In this document: positions 1-13,080 of the stretch, one piece after another
Position numbering within the stretch: the stretch's first letter is position 1
Layout of the letters: each line of letters opens with the position of its first letter
DNA from: Trebouxia sp. TZW2008
Taxonomy: Eukaryota > Chlorophyta > Trebouxiophyceae > Trebouxiales > Trebouxiaceae
DNA: 64,000 nucleotides
Assembly (NCBI GenBank): GCA_002118135.1
Contig: BDIU01000407.1
Location: 1-64,000, forward strand
Reading direction: 5' to 3'
Program-made: the position numbers and the translations under genes
Notes under the pieces: model-generated
What the model was told of the DNA's origin: nothing
What the model saw: only the letters and a program-made list of their open reading frames with translations
The model's database searches: none

Positions 1-467
1 CTGGAATGGGTGGATGGTCGTCCAAAACCGCCGGAGTTTTGCAGAGGAGCTGTCTGAAAGTCACATGGGCGCCACCAGAAGCCTCTGCTTGCATGCTATG
101 GGGTGGAGATGAGTTGCGGGCTCAGCGTCCCAAAAATAACGGCTAGACTGACCGTGACCCGCAGCACCCCGCACGTGTCCCGTCTATGTCGTTACATTTA
201 TCATTGCAGGTTGGACAATAAAAAGGGCCAAACACAACAGAGGGGAAGCACAGACACTTTCTGTTCAATATGTATTGTTCTGTACATGCAAGGCAGCCTT
301 GCTTGTAGCACTCACGAACTGCTAGCAGACCAATTTTGCAAGCAATACATGCTGAGAAAGTGCCTGTACAACAGTGCTGCATAGCAAGACTACAATCTCT
401 GTGAACAGTATTGGGAGAGCACTCTGCTGGACACACCGTGGCATACACTGTGACTTGCTATCCTGAC
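1..467. other. Gene-free left edge
   Basis: This stretch lies beyond the stop codon of the TMEM135-like gene, which runs toward it. Both strands hold short open frames of about 100 codons or less, but none shows recognisable protein sequence or codon structure. It probably contains the 3' untranslated region of the TMEM135-like gene. I see no RNA gene here. Confidence 0.5.
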
Positions 468-3400
468 TCAAGACAGGTCTCTTGCAGACAGCATGTCTAT
501 AAACTGCTCAGTGCCTTGTACCAGATCAGCGAAATTGCTGTTGACTACAGTCTCTTGACCATTTTGCGCCGATTGGTCAGGATCTGGTGCGGCCTGCTGG
601 TTTGCATCAGACAAGTTTGCATCTGCTTGCCGGTTGCTTGCTGCCGTACTCAAAGCGTCATTTGTTCTCTCAGCACTTGTTGCTGGGCTGCTCTCATTCT
701 CACTGACTCTGCTGTTGTTATGCTGGCCAAGAGCTACGTCCTGCGTGTCTGTTGCTGTTGGCGTTTCCTGCTGCTTGGCGACGCCCTGAGTACCCGACTG
801 CAAAGACTCCCGTCCAGAAGGGGTTGCCTCCTGCCTTCGATGTGCAGCTGAGGGCAGCTCAGAAGTGCCCTGCCCTGTTTGCTGCAGCGAAGGCTTCACT
901 TCAGGTGCATGCCCATTGCGGGACCTATCTGTTCCTGAAGCTACTCGAGACTCTGTCAAATTGCCCAGACTGCTGCCAGGCACATGGGCTGCTGTTGTGC
1001 TGCTGCCCATTGACGAGGGGTGTGAGGCATAGCCACTGTGCTGGTGCCCTGCTGGCAGCGGTGCACCAGCTTTTGTAGGGCTGCTGCCTAGAGATGAGGG
1101 CTGTGAGGCGTAGGACCCATGCTGCTGGTGCCCTCCTGGGAAATCTCCCTCAGAGAAAGCAAAGGACGCGGGTCTGGAGAGATCAGTTCTGCGGGACTTG
1201 GTTTGGCCAAAGACGATGCGGCCAATGAGGGTGTTCAGCAATGGAGCCATGGTGTCGGGCTCATGCTGCCTGCACCAAGACAGTGGCAAAGGCTGATGAC
1301 AGGGGCGCGAGCAGACACCTGTTCTGCATTGACCTCAATTCATCAAAAGGTTGCAGAAAGTAGTTCTCCCTGGTAATGTGCACAACATGTCATTTAAGTC
1401 ACAAGGACAGATGCACCACTCAGCTTAAGGCTTGGCATGCAGCAGATGCCAAGAGGCAGGGTCAGTGTTCACCCTAAACTGCTGCAGCGTGCTTGACCAG
1501 AACAACACTGACTTACCTGTAGTACATGAGGCCGCCCATGCAGAGGGAGAAGAGGATGACTTCCCCAAACTTGACGGAGGGCACCCAGCGCCGCTTGGTC
1601 AGCGCCAGCACAAAGCTGTCCACCGCCCTGGGCATGACATACAGGGCCAGCTCGCTGCGCCGGCTCTTCTTCTCAATCAAGATGGACCCTGATGCCACCA
1701 GTCCTGGGCAACAGCTTGACATCGTCAATATGGACGTCATGCACCCCATAAAGGTTACAGACTGGTCAGCAAGCATATGCCAAAGGCACTGAAGTTGATA
1801 GCTTTGAGTTTCTTGAGCAGCCTCTGTACCCTGCTTTACAGCTTATGTGTCTCTGCCAATGATGGTTTAGAGACAAGATGACATGACCTCAGACACATGC
1901 ATGCCCGCAACAGCAAGGTATCTTGTGCCGCCTTTCACAGTGCTGACCAACAAAAGCTCACATACTGCTTCTCTTAAAGCAGCACTTCCAGAATGCTCAT
2001 GCAAACACAACGGGGCCCATCATGATGCTTGACAGCCTTGACTTTTGTATGCCTCTTCCATGTATGCCTCTTCAACTCACAAAGACTTGCTTTATGTTGG
2101 CAAATAGCATCAATAGCTCCATCCATTTGTCAGGTTTGTCCCTGATCTTGTCTATTCCTGGGAATATGTTTTGGACATTTGCTTCTTGTTTGAAACTTTG
2201 CCATCCTTCTGTTTGCTTTTGTTTCTCATACTGCTGTCACCTGCCACATAGTAGACAAGCTTATGATCCCCAGAGAAGAGCTTGCGGTGCAGGCTGATGG
2301 TGGAAGAGTACAGCCCCACAAAAGCAGCCAGGAAGCTGGTGCTCCTCACAGCGCTGCCTATGGCATGACCAGCCGTGCCAAAGACATCGCGCAATGCTCG
2401 CTTCAGGTTCAGTACCTGCATGCTCACACCATACGTTGTCATAAGCCAATACAAATTAAAAATTGGATCTTTAATGCAGGCATGAAGATTTATACGACAG
2501 CAATGCCTATGGCGTGTCCAACATATCACGCGATGCTTGCTTCTGGTTCAGCACCTGCAGGCTCACACCAATGGCATCATATGCCATGCTGCAGCATGGC
2601 AGAATAACCTGTTGATCACCCATAGATAGCTTGCAGAGTTGCAATTCAGTTGAGCGTTGCCAGCATGAAATCCTTTTGTTGCAGCTTTCAGCACAATTGT
2701 AAAGTGTGAAGTTCAGCTGCGTGTCTACAAGGATCATGAGCATTTGGTGGATTGTTGTTGCATAGCGTCTGAATGACCAGACAGCAACTGTCGCAAGTTG
2801 AAGTCACAGGGCACACGGTTATCTACGACATGTGCTCACATGGCAATGAGACAATAACATCAACCTTGCAAGCAGAATCTACTGATCTTGGGCACAGTAC
2901 TTGTATCCAAGCAAAAAGCGTTTAGGAACTTTGGACAGAGGGTCGTTGATGCAGCCAAGTTTTGCTAGTCCTAATCAGAGCAAAAATGATCATACAACCA
3001 CTTGCTGTGCGCCAGGGCCTTACCACATAGGGCACCAAGGAGATGGACATGTAGAGGGGAAAGGTCTTGCGGAAGGTGTTGCAGGGCACCTTCACATTGT
3101 GCAGCAGGGCTGAGGCCGTCTGGGGGTGGATCATGGCATCTGTAATCTGCACAAGTTTAAAAAACTTCATTCCACTTAGCATTGATGCCGTCACCAACAA
3201 GTGCGTAAAATGAAAAAATCTTGCTCGTCTCAGCGACATAGAGCAAAATGCAGCTGACTTGTCGGGTAGGCCATGCTCAGGGGCTTGTTTCAACTTGCAC
3301 ACTCAGACAGACAAACCCACATGATGACTGTCATGCATTTTCTAGTCACTCATTCACATAAAATGGTCAAGATGCTGAGGGAGTTCTGCCACATGTTGCA

Positions 3401-5982
3401 GATTGCAACTTTAGCTGTTGCCCATGCTGCACACCAAGGTAGTTGCTGTGTACAAAATTTGTGAGACTGCCAAGCACAATGTTCACACTGGCCTGATGCA
3501 TTGTTCCCTGCAAGCATGAAGATGTGCCAGCACAGATCTGTGCGAGAAGGTGGGTTATCAAAGCTATTGGCCTTGATACTCAGGCCAACTTCTTATCAGA
3601 ATTGGGGCCGTGAACACTAATGGCTGTTTGATTGCTGTTTGGACCAACCTGTTTAGGGTAGGGCGTTCCCAGGAAGGCCCTGCCTCCCCGCCTTCTGATG
3701 AAGGCATTGAAGGCTTGCAAGTCAATAGGAAGCTTCCTGATGCTCCTGCGCACAGCTTCTAAGGCAGGCGCCTCAACAGGTCCAGTCTTGACAATGAACT
3801 TCCAGTAGGACTTCGGCAAGGTCTCTGGTCTCATCACGTATGCATACATCACCTGGCACACATCAAAGAGCATCTTATTACAATCAAAGCAAAGTGAAAG
3901 TTTGGCAGGGTCCTTGGTCTTGTTATGTATGCATGCATTGCTTAGCATGCATCACAAAAGGCTGTTTGTCAAAACACGCAGCTTCAATAAACTCCTCAGC
4001 ATTGCATGCCAGGGGTTGGCAAATGCCAGCCAGCAATATGAGGGTTAGTCTGCGGCAAAACTGTTTGCTGCAGCAGTCTAGGAGATGCCCAGGGTTAGGT
4101 TCCACACTTTGCAAACCAGAAGTCACTCACTCATGATGGCAACTCTTACCTGAGCAGATGACAAGGCAAACAGCAGGGCATCACCATAGCCCCACTTGCT
4201 GCCCCAGAAGTGGAACAGCCCTTGTTGCTTGAGGCTGTTGTAAACACACTGCGCAATGCGTGCCAGCATGTACAGCGCCAATGTGCGCCTACGCTCCTTG
4301 CTCAGAAACAGCAAAGTCAGCCCTGCAAACCAGCCACTTGCTCAGGTGCTTCTTGGGCTGCTTTGCAAGTAACAGTTGCCGTTATACTGCCCAACAGCGT
4401 AGGCGTTTCTTTGATTACTCTAAATGGAGCACATTGCTTGCAAGATGAGCGCAGACAAATGGGAGCAACCCACTATGACTATGTACAGCAGGCAGGCAGA
4501 TGTCTGCCTCACTGGATGCCAATTGCACTCGATCAGCTTTGCAGAAAACCAACAACATGGTGATGGCACATATGCCAGTATGCTGCAGTGAGCCGCCAAG
4601 CTTGTTCAAGGCATGCAGGCAGGCAGAGTCAGGCAGAGAGACGATTTACCCGCTGCAGTGCCAGCAGCCATGCAGTTCTGTGCTGGAGTGAGGTCGCCCT
4701 GCCACCGCTTGAGGGCTCCTGACACCAGATGGTAGCTGCCTGTGAAACCGCCAACAAACAAGCCTAGCCTGACAGCATCCTCCCTGTAGCAGTAGTGACC
4801 CATTTTGTCAATGCAGCTTGGCGCTGACAGAGTAGTCAGGAACATGATGCATGGCTGGCGACACGCAACCCAAGGCAGACAATAAGGCAATAGGGCTGAG
4901 AGTGCAAAAGCCACTGTGAAACACATGCTTGTCTGGCAGCGGTATGTTGCCTGGAACATGACGCTTGAGTACAACTGCTCAAGAGCTGCTTCCGAGATCA
5001 GTGCATTGAACTCCGCAGTAAAGGCAGTCCAGTGGCAGTCAACATACAATCGAGGCATGAAACCCGAGTGTGAAGAAGCGTACAGTACCCAACAACCACA
5101 TTATGCATGCAGACTTAGATGCACATCATCTCAATGTGTGCGAGAGACCCGTCAAAAGGAAATTGCTGGCAGTATGGGTTACACATCTTGCTCAGCCAGT
5201 CATTGCGCAGACAGAGCAGAGTTGATGCGTGCATGCATTTCAGCTTCTGTTTCCAACTAAATTGCTATGCAGACAAAGCAGAATTCAGACAGTGGTCTAT
5301 GATATTGTGAGCCTGTTGATCCGTCCATGATCACTAGTTTGACCGAGACAGGCAAGACAAGGACAGCACCTGTACTGTAGGCCCCGCTCAGACACCAGCC
5401 TCCAGCCACGCATGTCTTGGTACTTGCCTTCCTTGTACAGCGCCAGCGCACGCGTCATGGTGCCTAGCCCAGCGCGTATCCCATAAGCAAGCACAAAGCC
5501 TCTGCGAAAGCCATCCCACGCTGGCCGCCATATGTTGCCCTCTGCAACAGAATTTTGCTGGTACAAACTGGCTCTGCAAAGTGTTGTACAGGCAAACCAC
5601 TGCTGCTGTACGCATGCAGCGGGGCCAAGAAGCTTTACCAGTAAGCATGTCAACGCGTGCCGAGACTGCTGAAGACGTGCCTGCTGATGCTGGCTTGCAA
5701 CAGCATGCGAGGGCTGCAATGCATTGATGTGCTGTCAGATCGACACTGACCTTCAAAAGGATCCCCCTCAAGCCCAGAGAGGCTTTGGTGGGATTGGCTC
5801 TCAGCAAGGGCGCGCTGTCTCAGCTTGTCAATCTCCTCAAGAGCAGATTGCAGCTGCGAGTGGAGGGACTGTATCTGTGATCCTTGTTCCGACAACTCTC
5901 CATTGCCTGATGTCGTTGCTTGCGACGACTGAGGCTCTGCTGCAGAGACTTTGTCCTGAATTTGGGAAGAACTGGACAGCAT
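468..5982 (-). CDS. TMEM135-like multi-pass membrane protein
   Basis: The nine-exon model is 5982-5751, 5541-5370, 4783-4650, 4322-4150, 3852-3649, 3146-3024, 2415-2241, 1703-1517 and 1269-468. All junctions are GT-AG and in phase, giving about 733 residues. Residues 1-77 are polar with a short coiled coil. Residues 78-466 carry the conserved body, with Gly-rich membrane stretches (GLFVGGFTGSYHLVSGALKRW), Arg-rich loops and a C-terminal HEPDTMAPLLN...GRIVFG motif. This resembles the TMEM135 family, which is related to Tim17/Tim22/PMP24 proteins and acts in peroxisomal and mitochondrial membranes. The last 230 residues are Ser/Gln/Ala-rich and look disordered, an addition to the family core. 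A degenerate partial copy of exon 7 sits just upstream of it. The gene is divergent from the TruB gene. Assignment is from memory of family motifs, so the family is likely and the function inferred. Confidence 0.62.
2505..2595 (-). repeat. Partial duplicate of TMEM135-like exon 7 start
   Basis: In gene orientation this stretch repeats the end of intron 6 (a gtgtgagc-tgcag acceptor) and the first 30-40 bases of exon 7 (true start at 2415). The translated copy reads VLNQKQASRDM where the true exon reads VLNLKRALRDVF. It then diverges and has no donor, so it should not be used as an exon. Confidence 0.7.
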
Positions 5983-6609
5983 GCTGCCTTAACTCAGGCA
6001 CAGAAGGTCTCCGAGATTGTTCACAGCTTGCTAATCGCGGGCAAGCGACAACGAGAGAGGCTGAGGCACTGGTGAGCCTACTGCTGCCTACTTCTGCAGT
6101 TCTGCATGGTCAAAAATGCATCGTGTGGAGGGAATATTGAGCATATGTTGGCAGTCACAGCAGATGAAGTATTGAGAATGCTGCAGTCTGCCACCTATAA
6201 ACGTGTTGGCTTAGCACAAATGGTTGACAAACCGCCGGTCAAGCGCTCAGTCGTGCCTGGTCAGCCAAACTTAAGTCAACTCGATTGATTCTGGATTTCT
6301 TGCAGCGCACGTGCAGCTCTCGATCGTCTGCCAGCCGCAAAGCCGGGTGACCTGTGGAAAACTGAGTATTGTCAATTCGACAGCAGATACGACGACTACA
6401 GATCGCAGGCGTCCATATCTGAGACTTGCCGGAGCTCATAGCACTGTCGTGCTTGCTGAAGTCTTTTCCGCTGCACACTGTGCCCACCTGTGGCATCACT
6501 GATACTTGTTGTTCTCATGGTGACCCTGCTTCAGACACTGCTCTGAGGCTGCCTATTGCTCTGGCAGCTCTGCTCAACAAACCAGCCATGACCTGCTCGA
6601 TATAACATC
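5983..6609. promoter_or_regulatory. Divergent intergenic region, TMEM135-like and TruB
   Basis: The 627 bases between two divergent start codons must hold both promoters and 5' untranslated regions. CpG is more frequent around 6010-6060 and 6225-6360 than in the neighbouring introns. No convincing open frame or RNA gene is visible. Confidence 0.45.
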
Positions 6610-8982
6610 ATGCAGACGATTGTTCGCCCCAGGTGGACAGGCTTTGTGAGTACTGCATACAGGCAGCTTCACAGCTGCAATAGCTCACGTACTGTCAGAT
6701 TGCCACCCCTGAGAGCCAGAAAATCTAGTTTGCCTGCACCCTCAAGGCAACTAATGGAAACTATTCCAGCACAGAAACGACAGCGATTGTCAGCTGCTGC
6801 TATAGACGTCCAGGCTGACACAGCGGAAGTGCTCTCTGGAGCATCACAGGACAGTCGTGTCAGCACAGGGCACATCATTCAGCCAGCAGACGTTCCCAGC
6901 CCTCAGTCAAAGCCAAGGCAAGCGTCAAAAGCTGTGTTCAAGTTGTCCTGTGGCGATGCTTGGCTGAGCATCATCTTCATCATTTATATGCTTGCTTGTG
7001 AGATTCTGTAATTCTGCCAGCTGCATTCAGCAGCATGGATGCGCCTCTAAGCGATCTTTTCTATTATAGTCAGCAGTGCAACCTGTCTCTCAACTCACTC
7101 AAACCCCTGCACGGCACTGTGTCCCTCTGGTGGCCCACATCATCAGGCCATGAAGTCAATCATATCCTGCAGAAAGGCCAAGGCATTGCCTGTGCCGCAG
7201 CTGGTGAAGCCAGGAAGTGCGCATGAACGTGACGTATGGGACTGTGCTGTTTTGTTGGTGGACAAGCCTCAGACATGGACTTCATTTGATGTCTGTGGCA
7301 AGCTCAAATATGTGCTGAAGGTCAAGAAGGTGAGCGCACCTGGGCAGCATCTTGACTGCAATTTCAGGTTCTGTTTCGACTTTTTGCATGAAAGCCAATG
7401 CTCAGCATCCGCCCAGATGCAGATTTTCAACATGCAATATGTGGCAGCTCCCGTAAGTTGTAAGGCAATGCATCACAGTGTTGTTCTCCTCACACATGTG
7501 GTTATGCAAGATTCATGACTTACCTTACTGTGCAGATAGGGCATGCTGGAACTCTGGACCCCATGGCCACTGGACTGCTCATCATCTGCACCGGCAAGGG
7601 CACCAAAAGCATTGACAGCTTCCAGGCCATGCACAAGGAATACTCAGGTGCTATGCTGTGCTGTGCTGTGCTGTGCTGTGCTGTGCTGTGCTGTGCTGTG
7701 CTGTGCTGTGCTGTGCTGTGCTGTGCTGGTTGACAACATCTTTCCCTGTCACAAACCATAAGGGGTGATCAAGTCACTGCAGCCAAGCATGCTGCCAACA
7801 AAGCTGAGGTTGTGTATACGGCCTGTGAGTCCAGACAGCTTTGAGTTGACGTGTAAGGCAGCCTGACGCTGTTTCACACACCCATCTGGTTCTGTTGAGC
7901 TGCGCATGTAAAGCCATCAATGCAGATAAAGTCCTACATGCACAGACGCACCAGAGCATTACTTGTGAGCCTTGACGCTCAGCTCTGTGGCAGCCCTCTG
8001 CACTGTAGTTGATAAGCTCAACAGGAGTCATAACTTGTGCAGGCACCATGAAGCTTGGTGAGGCCACAGACTCCTATGATGCTGAAGGTCAAGTTGTTGA
8101 GCAGCGCCCTTGGGACCATCTGACCCTGGAGCAGCTTCAGGAAAAGGCCAGCACAAGTTTTGTGGGAGACCTGCAACAAGTGCCTCCTATGTTTTCAGCT
8201 TTGCACGTCAAGGGCAAGCGCCTGTACGAGCTTGCAAGAGAAGGGAAAGTTGTAGAGCGGGCTGCCCGTCCTGTGAACATCTCACGTTTTGAGCTGACTC
8301 AGGACGAGGCGGATCCCCAGAGAGTGCACTTCTACATTGCCTGCAGCAAAGGGACCTACATACGCTCACTGGCACATGACTTGGCAAGCATCGTGCCAAT
8401 ATCTGCCCAGTACAACTGAAGCTTAAAGATGTAGCATCACTTCTGCATCAAGACTGACTGGAAGCATCATAGCAACTTGTGCACAAAATCTGCGTAGGCA
8501 AAGTGCATTTATTTTCACACCGACGCAGATGCCTGAACCTGCACTTCAGCTTGCATACCTGTTTTGATTGCTAGACAGCTGCTGCATGTGTATGGCTGCA
8601 CTGTTTCAGGAAGGCCGATCACGTCGACTTTGTTGACTGTCTAAGGCAGATGTGGTGCACTAAGCATTTCTACAGCTGCATTGCAGCTGGCTATGGTGCT
8701 GCAATGCCAATTTTGCTGCAGGATTTGAGGCTTGCAACAAGAATGGCTTGTTGGTGCGTGCAGGGTCAAGCTATGGGCAGTGCTGCACATCTGGTAGCTC
8801 TACGCAGGGAAGCCATTGGCCAGTATCATGTGAAGGATGCCTGGACTGTAGATCAGTTGCAAGCTACATTTGGCAAGCGCAAGCAGACTGCACAAGGGCA
8901 GCAGCAGCAGCAGCAGGAAGATACTGAGCAGACGGAAGGAATTCTTCCCGCAGCCACAGAAAATGCAGCAGGTGTCAGCTAA
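6610..8982 (+). CDS. TruB-type tRNA pseudouridine synthase
   Basis: Pseudouridine synthases of the TruB/Pus4 family isomerise uridine 55 in the T loop of tRNA. The model is 6610-6941, 7173-7329, 7536-7647, 8043-8392 and 8764-8982, about 389 residues. The catalytic motif GHAGTLDPMATGLL is in exon 3, with the presumed nucleophile at Asp171. It is followed by KEYSG, TMKLGEATDSYDAEG, QVPPMFSALHVKGKRLYELAR and KGTYIRSLAHDL, in the order expected for the family. The first 110 residues are a basic, Ser/Arg-rich extension that may target an organelle. The C-terminus is Gln-rich and lacks a visible PUA domain. The exon 1 donor (6941) and the exon 4 donor (8392) are weak and uncertain; the other junctions are firm. 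A pentanucleotide microsatellite begins eight bases after the exon 3 donor. Confidence 0.88.
7656..7728. repeat. (CTGTG)n microsatellite in TruB intron 3
   Basis: About 14 perfect copies of CTGTG start eight bases after the 5' splice site at 7648. The same pentamer, on the other strand, forms a longer array in a HAP2 intron at 43161-43245. Confidence 0.97.
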
Positions 8983-9880
8983 CGCAATTCTCTGCGGCAT
9001 GACCAAAGCTACAATGAGGCTTTCCATGAAAGATCTTGTGAGAGCTGTGCTGACAGTCAGGTCTGCATGCTTGCGACCACAGCATTGTCTTGACAAGAAG
9101 TCAGCAATGAACCGGTGTGCTGCAACAGCTTTGCGTGTCAGCAAGTGCAAACACTATAGTTGCGCCAGTTCCATTGTGCCTGTGCGCCTTGTCCTGAAAC
9201 TGCTTTTAACCAGTTACTGATTGCCTGTTGAGTCGTGGTCATGCGGCAACTGTACCACGCTGACTGGCATTAGAGATTTGGCTTGCTAACAATGCGTCCT
9301 AGCTTGCTTTGACTACGTGTGACCATATTCACTGTGCTGCTGCATCATACTTTGAGACTGGCTCTTGTCAACGATTCTGACTATCTACATCTTGACCTAG
9401 GTGATCCAGAGCATATATAAGGCTTCAGCAGCATGTGATCAATCTGTAGGGTTGATATGTTGTCAAAAGTGTGCAGCAAAACACCACCTCACGCATCAAG
9501 ATATTTTGATTCCGACAGTTCATGGCTGCTGCCAGGATGTCTGCTTGCCCAGACGCATACGTGCATTGAGCCCATATGGCATGATCTTTGAATGATGAAG
9601 TGCATGACAGTCCGGAGAAATGCCGAAATCGTCGACCTTGATGCAGCAGACAACTGTGATACCCATGGCATGATATAGAATCTAGAACTTGACTGCAAAC
9701 AAGGCAGCGAGTGACGTTTGAGTCTCAACCCAGGCAGCTTGCTAGAAATTTGGACCTGACAGCTGTCATCACATGCTGTCTGCAAGCGTTAAAGTTTTTG
9801 GTGCATGCGCATGCATCCGCGACATCGCTGGTCGCTTGACGTCTGCCTGCAGGAGCTGATTTCCCAAAGGAAACTGCTCA
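8983..9880. other. Intergenic region, TruB to NECAP
   Basis: About 900 bases separate the TruB stop from the NECAP start. I see no coding exon, although short open frames exist. The part next to NECAP (9600-9880) is somewhat richer in CpG and probably includes its promoter. Confidence 0.5.
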
Positions 9881-12530
9881 ATGGCAAGCGCTTCAGAAGC
9901 CGAGCTTCGATCTGAGTTGACGACATTCCAGTGCAAAGAATGCTACGTTTACAAGGTTCCACCAGCCAGCAGTATAGGACATCGAGCTGAATTCTGGGAT
10001 GTAGACCACTGGCTACAGGTACAACCTAGACTTTTTGGGCTGTCCTGCTGCATCAAGGCAATTTGACGAAAACACACCCAGCAAGCCAGGTCTGCCACAG
10101 GAGATCAGTTTGAAGATCATCACTTGCGATGAAGACTGCACTATCCGTATGTTCGACTTTAAGTCAGGTGGCGTGGCCTTGGTACTGGTGCTTCAGCTGT
10201 TGCATGCATGTCAGCTTGGTGCCAACTGCTTCTGCAAGCACCAGCAAGCTGAACAACTTCGCCCTTGCAGGAGCGTTGTTTGCGGAGTGCACAATACCTC
10301 ACAACCTCCCTTTGACTACGGTGAGACAGAGTGTTACCTTGTTACATTTGCACGGTGTTTACAGAGCAGATGATTGCTGGTCCATAGTTGCAATGATTGG
10401 GTTTTGTTTTCTTCCAGATCATGGCGAAGGCCTTCTCTCTTCTGCTGAATTCTTGCATATGGGATGTGCAGGTTGTTGAGCCTGTGGTGGACAGCTCAAG
10501 GTATTTTGCTTTGAGAATTGAAGACCCTGTCTCCAAACGGCACGCCTTCATCGGCATTGGCTTCAGGTATGAACAACACGCATAACACATGCAAGTCTAA
10601 CTTGTGAGTCATCGTAACAGCTGGGCTGTCAAACACTGCTGTCGTTCCCCCCACTTGGTTGTGGGTGGACCTTGCTGAGTCAGCAGCTGTTCTGAGCATG
10701 CCAGACCTGGCATGCCAAAAGTGGCAATCTCCATGCCAAATCTGTGTAGCCCTTCAGCACTGCTTGATCAGAGCATCGATGATGCACTCAAGTAATGCAT
10801 TGTTACCAAACCACAACCTGCCAGGTGGACTGCTCAGGAAAGGCATGTCGGCTGCAGGGAGCGTACTGAGGCATCTGACTTCAACGCTGCATTGTATGAG
10901 CACACGCAGTACCTGCGTCGCAAGAAGGAAGCCCTTGAGATGCGGGCAGCTTATGAGAGCTCTGCAGAAAGTGCTGAGGGCGCAGCCAGCACAAGTCAGT
11001 CTGATTTCAGTTTGAAGCCTGGAGAGACTATCACACTCAAGCTAGCAAAGGTGTGTTTCTGTTTCAAGCACTTTGTTTGGCACATTCACCCTGCCGGCAT
11101 GGCAAGCTTGACTCTCTGTGCATGAATAATGCCTCATGGTGCAGCTAGCTTCTTGTGCTTTGTTTGCATGGGGCATCTGCTCCTTGAACAGCTTTGTGCT
11201 ACAGCGTCATTATCTCCACATGTGACCTCGCAACAACTGCTCCTGCCAGCTGCCATGCCCGTAAGACAAACTTGCAGGCAGTGCACTTCTGGCTGTGGCA
11301 TATCTTTGCAGCATATCCGGAACAAGGGAGCATCATAGCGCAGCGGTTTGCTCAGCCCTCTACATATGCTGGCGGTTAAATGCAAACTTATCCACTCTCA
11401 TCATCGATTTTGTGTCATACTATGTTTGAGACTCGCCCGTCCATGCATTGGCGTATACCTGATTGTGCATCTAGTGATCATGCATAAACTGTGCAGGGGC
11501 CAAGCTGCATTACCTGATTGGTACTTAACAAAACTTTTTGCAGGCCAAGCTGACATCAACACATGTTAGTACACCAGCACTGCAAAGGATCAACAGCAAC
11601 ACTGCCACTGTGCCTCAATTCCAAAGCACTGCAAGCAGCTCAGGCCAGATTCCGTTGCTGGCTCCACCTCCTGCCAACAGCCCCAGTCAGTTGCCCTTGC
11701 AGCAATCAGAGGAATCAGGCAAGCTGTCTTTTTCTCCGCAAGCGCAGTTTCAAGACAATGTGCATGCGATGGTCAGATCTGTATGCTTTGTGATGACAGC
11801 TTGACATGAGCCCATACTGCTGCAAGTGGTTGAGGAAGCCTGACATGACACACATTCTTGCATACAACAGCTTATATGCGTGCAACTGGGACAAGCCTGT
11901 GCACACAAGCTGTGCGCATAAACAGTGCATGGGGTGTTATGATTTCAAACATGGAACAGGCATATCCAAACACAACAGCACAATAGCAAAGTGTGCTTAC
12001 CAAGGATTGGCATGCATGCTTGCTGGTGCTTTGCTACATGCAAACAGCATTCACCAACCGCACATTGCTGTGTCCTGGTGAAATGCCTTTGTGAACATAC
12101 GATCAAGGGCAGGGCGAACTGCTTGACTTTCGCAACTTGATCACAATTTTTCAGATTCGCTCCACAGCACGAAATCTGCAAGAGGTTGTGGACTTGCAAA
12201 CTGTTTGTGGAGCCTCACAGTTCTTCAATGAGATTTGGAGTCACTCAGGTGTTTGAACATGCCTGTGCAGATGGGTCTGCACCCTTGAGAGGCCCAAATG
12301 ATGGCCAAGCAGGAGCGTCAAGTCCCAGCGGCAATGCAGACGCTCAAGGAACCAATGATCAAGCTTCAGCAGCTGCACAGCAACAATCAACTCAACAGCT
12401 GGATGCATCAGAACAGCAAGATCAGAAAAGCGCCAAGACGCTGTCAGCAGCAGCACCAGCAGCAGCTCAGAAGGGCAAAGACTCTCAAAGCAAATTGCCG
12501 GCAGATGATTGGGGTGATTTTGTGAGCTAG
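9881..12530 (+). CDS. NECAP family adaptin-ear-binding coat protein
   Basis: NECAP proteins bind the AP-2/AP-1 adaptor ears and act in clathrin-mediated vesicle formation. The exon model is 9881-10018, 10101-10167, 10271-10320, 10472-10566, 10858-11050, 11544-11771 and 12249-12530, in phase, about 350 residues. The N-terminal PH-like NECAP domain is clear: [50 protein letters not shown] and [20 protein letters not shown] Pro/Gln/Ser-rich linker follows. The protein ends in DWGDFVS, a WxxF-type ear-binding motif like those at the end of animal and plant NECAPs. Intron 5 (11051-11543) is the least certain, because a short extra exon could be hidden there. NDK follows in the same direction after about 550 bases. 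Confidence 0.88.
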
Positions 12531-13080
12531 ACCAGAATGCCCCACCTACAGCTGACAGCAACGCCACAGCGTTCTCAAATCATCTTCAACAAGCCCGTTC
12601 AGTCTTTCAAAAGCAGTTTTCTGGCATTGACTTGATGCATCAACTAGTACTTGAGTGTAAAAAGACCTAACAGTATGCGTTTATACACAGTATGTTTTGC
12701 AACAGATGCCAGCAGCATCTGCAATCTGAGCTGCTGATAAGTTGAGGCTCAATGCAATGGGCCATCATCAAAGACCTAGACTGGCTGGCTTTAATCACGT
12801 CTCGGTGAATGTGGCCTGCATGACCGCTTAGCTCACTTTCACACCTTCAATCGATATCGTGGTGTTTCAGCGGGTATGTAGCTACAGTGAATTCACAACA
12901 TGCGTGTCTTACTGCCAGCGATGGTTTGATGTCAAGTCCAGATGAAAGCCCATGGCACTGGTCAGATTGTCCAGGCCTGGCTAATGCCCTAACATGCCAT
13001 TTTAAACCCAATCTGCGTCGGCATCGTGTGCAGCATCCTGTACAACATTTGACTTTCAGCAACGGCAAGCTAATTTTGCG
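12531..13080. other. Intergenic region, NECAP to NDK
   Basis: This gap lies between two genes on the plus strand and probably contains the NECAP 3' end and the NDK promoter. No exon or RNA gene was recognised. Confidence 0.5.

Noticed and set aside
103..851. Plus-strand frames at the left edge
   Set aside because: No homology, no codon structure, and partly antisense to the low-complexity tail of the TMEM135-like gene.
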